Shown here in pieces: positions 1-6,799 of a DNA stretch of 13,310 nucleotides (the stretch's first letter is position 1; every line of letters starts with the position of its first letter). The stretch spans positions 1-13,310 of the forward strand of contig CABUZD010000035.1 in the NCBI GenBank assembly GCA_902495945.1. Reading direction: 5' to 3'. A program made the position numbers and the translations under genes. Below the pieces are notes generated by a model, which was not told the origin of the DNA, did not search any database, and saw only the letters and a list, made by a program, of their open reading frames with translations. This DNA is from an uncultured Collinsella sp. (GTDB lineage: Bacteria > Actinomycetota > Coriobacteriia > Coriobacteriales > Coriobacteriaceae).

Positions 1-864
1 CACGAGTACCGCTATGTCTTGTCTGTACACGCCGATGAGATCGTGTCCGAAGGGCTGTGGCGGCGTAAATTGGGAGCGTCGCGTACGGCGATGCTGTTCG
101 AGCGCGAGGATACAAAGGTTGAACTCGGCCCCACACTGCGTAAGCTTGTGACGGCTGCGAGGTTCAACCCGAGCCTGCCGTACCTATCGTTCCTTTGCAT
201 CAACTTCGATGCGCCGGTGGTCCAGGAGGCGGCCAGCTGGTTTCTCGACGCCGTGTTTCTCAACTACAACAGTTCCTACCTGGAGCGGATGCTCGAGCAA
301 ATGCTCGACGAGGGCGACTCGCGCGAGGTCACGCGTTTTTTGCGCGCCGTTGATGTGCGTATCGATGGCTTCAGAGTGGAGAGGGCGCCGGAGTGGCGCG
401 GCCAGCGCGTCTTCGTGAGGCACGAGGTGGGCGGCAAGTCGTACGAGCTGCGTTTATCCGAGGAATCTGCCGGAACCCAGAAGCTCATGGGGTTGGCTGC
501 GTATCTGATGACAGCGCTTGAGCGTGGTGGCACCGTTGTGGTAGACGAGCTCGACGCCAAACTGCACCCGAAGCTTCTTCGCTATGTGATTCTGCTGTTT
601 AAGGATCCTGAGGTCAACAAGAGTGGCGCGCAGCTCATCTTCTCGTCCCAGGATGTGTCAACCATGCGAAACGATGTCTTCCGCCGTGACGAGATATGGT
701 TCGCTGCACGCGGCGAGGGGGAGGCGAGCCAACTGTGGTCTCTCGCCGATATCCACGAGGCAAACGGTAATCTGGTAAGCAAGAACGCGGCTTTCGACAA
801 GCAATACCTGTCCGGTCGCTACGGTGCCGATCCGTACCTCACCCGCATCGAGGAGTGGGATTAG
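1..864 (+). CDS. AAA/ABC-type ATPase, RloA/AbiL-like, C-terminal part (5' end outside window)
   Basis: The reading frame is open from base 1 (His-Glu-Tyr-Arg-Tyr...) and ends with TAG at 862-864, so the gene starts upstream and its Walker A loop is not visible. The visible part carries the C-terminal half of an ABC/SMC-like nucleotide-binding fold. A signature-like SEESAGTQ is encoded at 457-480. A Walker B strand and catalytic acid (VVVDELDAKLHP) start at about 538. A switch segment FSSQD is encoded at 640-654, followed by RNDVFRRDEIWF. This layout is typical of the AAA_15/AAA_21 ATPases paired with RloB-like nucleases in abortive-infection systems. The position usually held by the H-loop histidine is Gln (codon 649-651), which is unusual. 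The downstream rloB-like gene starts 1 base after the stop, so the two form an operon. Family role: an ATPase sensor that controls a partner effector. The exact subtype is uncertain because the N-terminus is missing. Confidence 0.85.
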   Translation, partial: HEYRYVLSVHADEIVSEGLWRRKLGASRTAMLFEREDTKVELGPTLRKLVTAARFNPSLPYLSFLCINFDAPVVQEAASWFLDAVFLNYNSSYLERMLEQMLDEGDSREVTRFLRAVDVRIDGFRVERAPEWRGQRVFVRHEVGGKSYELRLSEESAGTQKLMGLAAYLMTALERGGTVVVDELDAKLHPKLLRYVILLFKDPEVNKSGAQLIFSSQDVSTMRNDVFRRDEIWFAARGEGEASQLWSLADIHEANGNLVSKNAAFDKQYLSGRYGADPYLTRIEEWD

Positions 865-865
865 C

Positions 866-1534
866 ATGGTGGCGAAGAAGTCGAAGGGCTGGCGTAGCGG
901 CAAGCGAGAGGGCCGCTCGCGCATGGTTCAGATGACGCGTCATCTTGTAGTGAGCGAGGGCAAGGAGACCGAGCCTCGCTACTTTGAGGGCGTGCGTGCG
1001 GCGTTGGGCGCGGCGAACGAGCGCAAGGTTGCCATTGTCGTTAAGGGGACCGGCAGACACACGCTTGACCTGCTTGACTTCGCCGTCGAACACTGTCGCT
1101 ATGCGCCCGAGACGTTCGATCACGTGTGGCTCGTGTATGACAAGGATGACTTTCCTGCGTCCGACTTTGATGCGATGAAGCGCAAATGTGACGAGCTCTC
1201 CGATGGTTCGAGGACCTTCCATGCGTTGTGGTCGAACCCCTGCTTCGAGCTGTGGCCGCTTTTGCACTTTCGCTACACGACCGCGCATATGTCCGCGTCC
1301 GACTGCCAGCATGCCCTCGCCCAGGAGATGTCGAAGAACTTGGGCATCGAGTACCGCAAGAACCTGGACGGGATGTTTGGGGCAGTGGATGATAGGCGAG
1401 GCGAAGCATTGCAGCGTGCTGGGCGCCTCGTCGCGTACCATAGGGAACTGGGTAACATTAAGCCATCTGCGCAAAACCCTGCAACTAAGGTGGGCGAAAT
1501 TTTCGATGTAATCGGGCCGTATCTGGTTGGCTAG
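866..1534 (+). CDS. rloB: RloB-family TOPRIM-like protein, putative anti-phage effector
   Basis: This 222-aa protein starts at ATG 866, with GAGGAG about ten bases upstream inside the end of the ATPase gene. The frame is open further upstream to 824, but that would overlap the ATPase by 41 bases without gain. It begins with a very basic tail (KKSKGWRSGKREGRSR). RloB hallmarks follow: a TOPRIM-like strand with SEGKETEPRYF (Glu31), an acidic DKDDF motif (Asp92, Asp94, Asp95), the family-specific SNPCFELW at about residues 123-130, and a closing NPATKV near the C-terminus. RloB proteins are known as partners of ATPases in restriction-linked and abortive-infection loci, with a fold related to TOPRIM nucleases such as those of OLD and PARIS systems. 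Inference: the ATPase holds or triggers this protein as a nuclease effector on phage sensing. The substrate is not evident. An AbiL-like assignment is possible but needs the full ATPase. Confidence 0.88.
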   Translation: MVAKKSKGWRSGKREGRSRMVQMTRHLVVSEGKETEPRYFEGVRAALGAANERKVAIVVKGTGRHTLDLLDFAVEHCRYAPETFDHVWLVYDKDDFPASDFDAMKRKCDELSDGSRTFHALWSNPCFELWPLLHFRYTTAHMSASDCQHALAQEMSKNLGIEYRKNLDGMFGAVDDRRGEALQRAGRLVAYHRELGNIKPSAQNPATKVGEIFDVIGPYLVG

Positions 1535-1609
1535 GCGAGTCGCTGGATTGGCTTTCCGGTTAGTGCGATTGGCGGATTGTACTGCGCTATTGCGAGTCCG
1601 GTGCGTAGG

Positions 1610-1730
1610 AGAAGTGCGGGGAAAATCGAAACTCGCCGAGCGCACACCGATTTTTGCCAACAAAACTGCAGGTCGCGGATGCTCAAAACAGGGGCCTGTT
1701 TGATAGATCTCGGTTTTTCACCGCACTTCT
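1610..1730. repeat. 121-bp element bounded by imperfect ~20-bp inverted repeats (MITE-like or structured RNA element)
   Basis: The left arm at 1610-1629 begins AGAAGTGCGG and continues GGAAAATCGA. The right arm at 1710-1730, read on the minus strand, begins AGAAGTGCGG and continues TGAAAAACCGA. Ten terminal bases match exactly and most of the rest match with small differences. Inside are further pairings: AAAATCG at 1623-1629 against CGATTTT at 1648-1654, and a compact hairpin at 1683-1703. No coding capacity and no clear target-site duplication are seen. It could be a small non-autonomous mobile repeat, a clade-specific intergenic repeat or the mark of a structured transcript. Copy number cannot be judged from one window. 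Confidence 0.5.
1683..1703. other. Hairpin inside the inverted-repeat element
   Basis: TCAAAACAG and CTGTTTGA can pair around a GGGC loop, leaving one bulged A on the 5' side. There is no T-run after the 3' arm, so it does not look like a classic intrinsic terminator. It sits near the centre-right of the 1610-1730 element and may be part of its fold. Confidence 0.45.
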
Positions 1731-1735
1731 GGATT

Positions 1736-1754
1736 GGGTGCTCATTTAGCACTC
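1736..1754. other. Small hairpin upstream of the pel operon
   Basis: GGGTGCT and AGCACTC form a 7-bp stem (one G-T wobble) around a CATTT loop. No T-run follows directly. It could mark the 3' end of upstream transcription or be a protein site; the sequence does not decide. Confidence 0.4.
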
Positions 1755-1791
1755 TCGATGTCCCCACATCCCCTAAAAAAGTTCTTAAAAC

Positions 1792-1812
1792 AGCCTTAAA
1801 GGCGCCTTGGCT
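1792..1812. promoter_or_regulatory. Nested palindromes just upstream of the pel promoter (candidate operator)
   Basis: Two overlapping dyads are visible. GCCTT-A-AAGGC spans 1793-1803 and the perfect 10-bp palindrome AAGGCGCCTT spans 1799-1808. The outer AGCC (1792-1795) and GGCT (1809-1812) are also complementary. They lie 5-25 bases upstream of TTGACA, a usual place for a regulator binding site. No known regulator motif is recognised, and GC-rich DNA yields short palindromes by chance. Confidence 0.35.
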
Positions 1813-1816
1813 CGCG

Positions 1817-1831
1817 TTGACAGCGTACAAT
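1817..1831 (+). promoter_or_regulatory. Candidate promoter elements for the pel operon
   Basis: A perfect TTGACA lies at 1817-1822, 58 bases before the chosen start codon. No good -10 box sits 17 bases downstream; the best options (TTGACT at 1840-1845, GACTAT at 1842-1847) are poor. A good -10-like TACAAT lies at 1826-1831, but it is too close to TTGACA to pair with it and has no clear -35 of its own. Transcription may start about 1838 from the TACAAT box or further downstream from the TTGACA box. Both place the start upstream of the ribosome site, and no better promoter is seen within the rest of the operon. Confidence 0.45.
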
Positions 1832-1864
1832 ACGCATGTTTGACTATGACAAATGTGGAATTAA

Positions 1865-1874
1865 GGGGGGGGAG
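1865..1874 (+). promoter_or_regulatory. Ribosome binding site made of a G8 run
   Basis: Eight consecutive G's (1865-1872) followed by AG form the ribosome site for the first pel gene. Six bases then separate it from ATG 1881. The spacing supports 1881 rather than the in-frame ATG at 1836, which has no ribosome site and overlaps the promoter region. Homopolymer G runs of this length are prone to slippage; see findings. Confidence 0.6.
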
Positions 1875-1880
1875 TGCGCC

Positions 1881-4800
1881 ATGGAGGTGCTGGTTGTTGG
1901 CAACACCGCATATGTTGACGATGACTTTTGTGCCAAGGCGTTCCCCGGGGACCATGTCCAGGTCGTCGCTGCCGCGGAAGCGCGCCGCGACGAGTCATCG
2001 CCCCATGCCTCGTGGAAAGAGCTTCTGCAACACCTGGATCAGGCCTACGAGTTCGACCGCGTGGTCTACCTATCCAATTACCTTACCCCGCATACCGATA
2101 CCGTGGGCGATATCGAGACGCTGCGCTCGGTCTTTCGTGCGTGCGCGGGTCGCCGGGTCCAACTGCTGTATGTAGCGGGGCCCGCGGGTGCCGAGGGCGC
2201 CGCCGATGCCGCGGGGCGAACGGGCAAGGGCATTATCGCGCACGCAGCCAACGACCTGTGCCGCTACTACGCTGCTCGCGAGGGCGTTCAGACCAAGATT
2301 CTGCGCGTGCCGTTCCTGTATACCGCGTCTGCCGCGCTGGAGGACCCGTTTTTGGTGCCGTTGTTCGACGCGTGCTCAACCAGATCGGTCGCTCTGCAGG
2401 GCGCGCAGGATGCGGCGTTTCCCCTGCTGTGTGCCGAGGAGCTTGCGGTGCTGGTACGCCGTATCTTCGATAGCTGGGATGGTAACTTTGAGACGTTCGA
2501 CGTAGCCGATACCTTCCATCACACGGCGGGTGAGGTGGGCGACGCCCTCAAGGCGCTGTTCCCCGGCCTTGCCGTTGCCTATGGCGATTCTGCCGGCTAC
2601 GCCCTGCCCGCCAGCGACGTCGCTCGCGTGCGCTATGGCTGGTTTCAGCGCTATGACTTGCTGCGCGATCTCTCGACCATTCAAGCGCGTTGGGATGCTG
2701 GCCGCGCAAAGAAGGTCAACCCCTTGCGCGCCGCCATCGACCGCATCCAGATGCGCACGCTGCCTATTAAATGCCTAGAGACGGGCGTTGCCTGGGTTCT
2801 GTTCGAGGTACTGGAGCATCTGTTCTCACAATCGGTCCAGCTCAACGTGCTCGATTATCGCCTGCTCTACGTGGTGCTGATCGGCACGCTGTATGGCTTG
2901 GACTTTGGCCTGGTTGCGGCGCTGCTGGCGTCGGTGGGTTTGGCAGCCAGCTACTTTACTCAGTACGGCTATACCTTCCAGGGTCTGTTCTACGAGCCGT
3001 CCAACTGGCTACCGTTTATTGCGTACTTTGTGGTGGGTGCCGTGTGCGGCTATGTGCAGCTGCGCAACAGCGAAGCCATTAGGGCGGAGCGCGATCAAAA
3101 CGAGCTCGTGCGCAACCGCAATACGTTCCTTACGCAGCTCTACCACGACGCGATCGAGGACAAGCGCGCGTACAGGCGCCAGATCGTGGGTCGCCACGAC
3201 AGCTTTGGCAAGATCTTTGCCGTGAAGCAGGAGCTCGACGTACTCAACCCTCGCGACATCTATCGCAAGTGCTGCGAGCTTCTGGGCGAGATCCTCGAGA
3301 ACGATTCGGTGGCGATCTACCATGTTTCGGGCGGGGCATTTGCACGCCTGGTGGCAGCAAGTCCTGCGATTGCCGAAGATGCCGCACGCTCACTCACGCT
3401 TGAGCAGCTTGCACCTCTTTTGGGTGACGGGGGTCGTTCGAACCTGTGGGTGAACCGCGAGCTGACGCCGGGGCTTCCCATGTTTGGATACACGATCGAG
3501 CGCGACGGGGCACCCGCCGTGTTGATCTTTGTGCGTCGTGCGGCCGAAAACCAAATGACCCTCTATTATCAAAACCTGTTTCGCATCTTGTGCGGGCTGG
3601 TCGAAAGCGCGCTGGGCCGTGCCTTTGATTATGAGGCGGTGGCGCAGGATAAACGCTGCGTTGACGGCACTTGCGTGCTCAAGCAGGTGGCCTTTGGCCA
3701 AGAGCTCGCGGCGGAGCAGGCGCTGGCAGATAGCAAGATGGGGAGTTTATTGCTCCTGCGCTTGGTACCGGGCATGGAGCCTGTCGGCGAGCTGGTGGGC
3801 GCAATCGGGTCGGCAATCCGCGAGAGCGACGCGGCGGGCTTGGTCGACGGCGACGTGCTCTACCTGCTTATGCGCCAGGCAAAGGCGTGCGATCTGCCCA
3901 TTATCCGCGAGCGCCTGAGCGCAAAGCAGATTGCGGTGGAGCCCGTCGATGGCGAGGACATCGTGGCGCTGTTGCAGCACATCTCTTACACCGGTGACGG
4001 TGAGGGGGGGTGCCGCTTGATCTCGCTTGTCGTTGCTGCCGTCTTGCTGCTGATTCATGCGCTGGTTTGCCTGATGCTGTGGACGCTCATGAAGCTGGGC
4101 CTGCTGTCGGTGCGCGGGCACATGTTGGCTGTGATAGTGCTGGTGCCGCTGTGGGGCCCGTTGCTGGTGGTTCTGCTATCGGCCCGCAGCGCGGTGTTTG
4201 GCGAGGGGCTGAAAGAGTCTGCGCTGGAGTCGCTGCGCTTCAACGACGACCTACATCGCAGCATCCTGGTGCACGACCGTGACGCCGATGCAGGCGTAGT
4301 GCCGCTCGAGGAGGCGCTCATCGTCAACGATCCGGCATGCCGGCGCCGCCTAATGCTCTCCATGCTCACCGAGGAGCCCGACGCGTACCTGGCGCAGCTG
4401 CAGGCGGCTAAGCTTAACGACGACGTTGAGGTGGCGCACTATGCCGCGACGGCGGTGGCGCAGATCTCCAAGGAGTCCGACCTTAAACTGCAGCAGCTGG
4501 AGCGCGCCTTTAAGACGGACCCGAGCTCGCAAAACCTCATCGAATACTGTGATTTTCTTGGTGAATACTTGGGCTCGGGCTTGGCCGAGGGGCGCGTGGC
4601 TCAGATTCAGCGCCAACAGTACGCGCGCCTGCTTGCGCGTCGCTGCGAGCGCGAGGATACCCTTGAGCTGCGCATTCGATACGCGACGGCGCTGGCCGAT
4701 GTCGGACAGATCGACGAGGCGCAGGCCGTGACCGACCAGCTGGTGCTCGACGTGCCCGAGGAGCAGGAGGTTTGGATGCTTTGCCTGCGCCTGGCCGTGA

Positions 4801-4922
4801 TGCGCCGCGACGGTGACGAGGTCCACCGTGTGATCGATGCGATTGACAAGCAACATGTGTATTTGAGCGCCGACAACCGCGAAAAGTTGGCGTTTTGGCG
4901 CGACGGGGAGGAGGCCAGATGA
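1881..4922 (+). CDS. pelDE: PelD-PelE-like fusion with degenerate SDR head: c-di-GMP receptor and scaffold of Pel synthesis
   Basis: This 1013-aa membrane protein joins parts usually found in separate Pel proteins. Residues 1-290 resemble an SDR/NAD-epimerase fold, but the glycine motif is GNTAYVD (Gly7, Ala10, Asp13) and the catalytic Tyr/Lys appear as about Gly117 and His121, so it is probably inactive. Four membrane helices lie at about 301-394, followed by a charged linker helix, a GAF domain (about 455-570) and a GGDEF-like domain (about 585-690). There RESD (Arg647-Asp650) precedes DGDVL (656-660) by exactly five residues, the I-site spacing of GGDEF proteins, while the active-site signature is lost. 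This is the PelD pattern of a c-di-GMP receptor that cannot make the nucleotide. Two further helices (712-735, 748-768) and a helical TPR-like tail to 1013 match PelE. It is the first gene of the operon and overlaps the next by ATGA. Inferred role: c-di-GMP-gated assembly of the PelF/PelG synthase at the membrane. Confidence 0.88.
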   Translation: MEVLVVGNTAYVDDDFCAKAFPGDHVQVVAAAEARRDESSPHASWKELLQHLDQAYEFDRVVYLSNYLTPHTDTVGDIETLRSVFRACAGRRVQLLYVAGPAGAEGAADAAGRTGKGIIAHAANDLCRYYAAREGVQTKILRVPFLYTASAALEDPFLVPLFDACSTRSVALQGAQDAAFPLLCAEELAVLVRRIFDSWDGNFETFDVADTFHHTAGEVGDALKALFPGLAVAYGDSAGYALPASDVARVRYGWFQRYDLLRDLSTIQARWDAGRAKKVNPLRAAIDRIQMRTLPIKCLETGVAWVLFEVLEHLFSQSVQLNVLDYRLLYVVLIGTLYGLDFGLVAALLASVGLAASYFTQYGYTFQGLFYEPSNWLPFIAYFVVGAVCGYVQLRNSEAIRAERDQNELVRNRNTFLTQLYHDAIEDKRAYRRQIVGRHDSFGKIFAVKQELDVLNPRDIYRKCCELLGEILENDSVAIYHVSGGAFARLVAASPAIAEDAARSLTLEQLAPLLGDGGRSNLWVNRELTPGLPMFGYTIERDGAPAVLIFVRRAAENQMTLYYQNLFRILCGLVESALGRAFDYEAVAQDKRCVDGTCVLKQVAFGQELAAEQALADSKMGSLLLLRLVPGMEPVGELVGAIGSAIRESDAAGLVDGDVLYLLMRQAKACDLPIIRERLSAKQIAVEPVDGEDIVALLQHISYTGDGEGGCRLISLVVAAVLLLIHALVCLMLWTLMKLGLLSVRGHMLAVIVLVPLWGPLLVVLLSARSAVFGEGLKESALESLRFNDDLHRSILVHDRDADAGVVPLEEALIVNDPACRRRLMLSMLTEEPDAYLAQLQAAKLNDDVEVAHYAATAVAQISKESDLKLQQLERAFKTDPSSQNLIEYCDFLGEYLGSGLAEGRVAQIQRQQYARLLARRCEREDTLELRIRYATALADVGQIDEAQAVTDQLVLDVPEEQEVWMLCLRLAVMRRDGDEVHRVIDAIDKQHVYLSADNREKLAFWRDGEEAR

Positions 4923-6799
4923 GCGTGGCGCAACATATCCGCGACCGTGCAGGGCGCTTTCGTTGGATGGGACTCCTCGTGGTGTGGGCGGTCTTTATTG
5001 CCATGGCCGCCGTGCTGCTGGTGGAGCGTGCCGGCGTGCAGTACAGTGCGGGCCAGCATAAGCTGGGGATGCTTGCCGCCAACGATGCGGTGCCTGCCTC
5101 CTCGGCAATCTTTGGCCAAAAGCCCACATGCCTGGTCATTACCGATTCCGATCAAGCTGGCGTCGAGGACGTAAAGGAACAGTTCGACCAGATCCTGCTC
5201 GACATGAAGATCGCCCATCGCGATGTTGATATTGCCACCGACGGTGCGGACGCGATCCCATCGCTCACGTCGTTTGATCGCGTGATTGTGCTTATGCCCT
5301 CGCTTGACGGACTGGGTACGCATCTGACCGATCTGATGAGTTGGGTGAGTGTGGGCGGCTCACTCATGCTGGGCATGACGCCAGATAACTCGAACTGCCT
5401 GCAGGCTATTGCTTCCAAGCTTGGGATCGAATCGGCCGGATATGACTATGCGAAAGCCGAAAGTATCGTTCCGAGTGAGGACTTTATGCTGGGCGGGGGA
5501 GAGCGCTACGAGTTCTCGGATCCCTTCGATTCTTCACTTTCGGTTTCATTGCGCGAAACGGCGCACGTCTGGGCAAAGACCGGCGATGCGGGCACGCCGC
5601 TCATTTGGTCTAACGATTGCGGAAGTGGTCACACCGTGGTGTGCAACATTGGCATCTACGACAAGGTCATGCGTGGGTTCTATGCTTCTGCCTTAAGCTT
5701 GCTGGGTGAAGCCACGGCCTATCCGGTCATCAACAGCGCCGTGTTCTATTTGGACGACTTTCCTAGCCCTGTGCCCTCGGGCGACGGCACCTACATCAAG
5801 CGCGACTACGGGCTTTCCGTCGCCGATTTTTATGTCAAGGTCTGGTGGCCCGATCTGCAAAATCTTGAGCAAAAATACGGCATTCGCTATACCGGCGTGA
5901 TGATCGAAAACTACGAGGACGCGGTCAACCAGACCGAGCCTGCGCGCCAGGCCGATACCACACAGTTTCGCTACTTTGGCGGCATGCTGCTGCAGATGGG
6001 CGGAGAGCTGGGCTTTCACGGCTACAACCATCAGCCTCTGGCGCTCTGGGATACCGACTATGGCACGCTGTATGACTACAAGACCTGGAAGAACAAGGAA
6101 ACGCTCGTCGCATCGCTCAACGAGCTTATCGCTTTCCAGGACGAGGTGCTGCCTAATGCGCACGGCTCGGTCTACGTGCCGCCGTCGAATATCCTTTCGG
6201 CCCGTGCGCGCAAGCTTATCAGCACCGACGTTCCGCGCATTAAGACTATTGCCAGTACGTACTTTGAGGACGGTACCGACCTGCCCTACGTGCAGGAGTT
6301 TGGCGTGGCGAGCGATGGTATTGTGGAGCAGCCGCGTATTGTCTCGGGCGGCATGGTCGACGATTCCTATATGCGCCTGGCTGCCGTGTCCGAGCTCAAC
6401 ATGCACTACGTGAGTACGCACTTTATGCACCCGGACGACCTGCTCGATCCCGATCGCGGCGCCAAGGAGGGCTGGGAAGTCTACAAGGGAGGCCTGACCG
6501 ACTACCTGGACTGGCTCACCAAGTCTGCGCCCGACCTGCGCCGCCAGACCGGCTCGGAGTGCTCCGGTGCCATCCAGCGCTTTTCGTCGGTTACGGTGAG
6601 CGTGGATACCAGTGCGGATGCCTGGACGCTCAGCCTGGGCAATTTCCACGACGAGGCGTGGCTCATGTTCCGCGCCAATAATGGCGAGCCGGGTGCGGTG
6701 ACGGGTGGCGAACTGACGCACCTTACAGGCAATCTGTATCTGCTCAAGGCAAATGATAAGACCGTGACGATCGAGCGCAAGGAGGGTGGCGACAAATGA
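4919..6799 (+). CDS. DUF2194 protein, membrane-anchored CE4-like polysaccharide deacetylase (PelA-like role)
   Basis: This 626-aa protein starts at ATG 4919, overlapping the previous stop as ATGA, behind GGGGAGGAGG. The frame is open to 4895 but lacks a better site. A basic N-terminus and one membrane helix (about 17-36) put the rest outside the cell. Residues about 55-265 look like a Rossmann or class I amidotransferase-like domain. The central part has NodB/CE4-like features: LDDFPSP (Asp279/Asp280) near the first strand, GFHGYNH with the metal-binding spacing His367-x3-His371, and VPPSN (Pro421/Pro422) where CE4 enzymes carry the third motif. A beta-rich C-terminal domain follows (about 535-620). 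DUF2194 proteins occur in Gram-positive Pel loci. The domain order recalls PelA without its GH166 hydrolase domain. Likely role: partial de-N-acetylation of the nascent polymer at the outer face of the membrane, giving it positive charge. Enzyme activity is inferred from the metal residues. Confidence 0.87.
   Translation: MSVAQHIRDRAGRFRWMGLLVVWAVFIAMAAVLLVERAGVQYSAGQHKLGMLAANDAVPASSAIFGQKPTCLVITDSDQAGVEDVKEQFDQILLDMKIAHRDVDIATDGADAIPSLTSFDRVIVLMPSLDGLGTHLTDLMSWVSVGGSLMLGMTPDNSNCLQAIASKLGIESAGYDYAKAESIVPSEDFMLGGGERYEFSDPFDSSLSVSLRETAHVWAKTGDAGTPLIWSNDCGSGHTVVCNIGIYDKVMRGFYASALSLLGEATAYPVINSAVFYLDDFPSPVPSGDGTYIKRDYGLSVADFYVKVWWPDLQNLEQKYGIRYTGVMIENYEDAVNQTEPARQADTTQFRYFGGMLLQMGGELGFHGYNHQPLALWDTDYGTLYDYKTWKNKETLVASLNELIAFQDEVLPNAHGSVYVPPSNILSARARKLISTDVPRIKTIASTYFEDGTDLPYVQEFGVASDGIVEQPRIVSGGMVDDSYMRLAAVSELNMHYVSTHFMHPDDLLDPDRGAKEGWEVYKGGLTDYLDWLTKSAPDLRRQTGSECSGAIQRFSSVTVSVDTSADAWTLSLGNFHDEAWLMFRANNGEPGAVTGGELTHLTGNLYLLKANDKTVTIERKEGGDK

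Larger units (their letters stand above)
1535..1880. other. 346-bp intergenic region between defence pair and pel operon
   Basis: No convincing gene is visible; the short open frames lack ribosome sites and family resemblance. The first 70 bases have no clear terminator with a T-run after rloB. From 1610 to 1730 lies an inverted-repeat-bounded element. It is followed by a hairpin at 1736-1754, an A/T-richer stretch (1773-1800), palindromes (1792-1812), a candidate promoter (1817-1831) and the ribosome site of the pel operon. The middle is less GC-rich than the flanking genes. Confidence 0.7.

Noticed and set aside
1535..1598. Direct repeat GCGAGTC (1535-1541 and 1592-1598), considered as an attachment site remnant
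   Set aside because: Seven bases are too short, there is no integrase or tRNA nearby, and the repeat is expected by chance.
1746..1754. TTAGCACTC, the left half of a CIRCE heat-shock operator
   Set aside because: The matching right half GAGTGCTAA is absent at the required distance; the bases are better explained as part of the 1736-1754 hairpin.
1836..1880. Upstream in-frame ATG for the PelDE gene
   Set aside because: It has no ribosome site, overlaps the promoter region, and would place the G8 ribosome site inside the coding sequence. ATG 1881 has good spacing and opens directly with the first beta-strand of the SDR-like head.
4895..4918. Extended start of the DUF2194 gene
   Set aside because: It adds a few residues overlapping the PelDE end; the ATGA overlap with a strong ribosome site at 4919 is the better start.
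5693..6721. Long open frame on the minus strand (also 839-1663, 10481-11572, 11916-12971)
   Set aside because: These are mirror frames of high-GC coding genes, with low-complexity His/Arg/Ala-rich translations and no family resemblance or ribosome sites.
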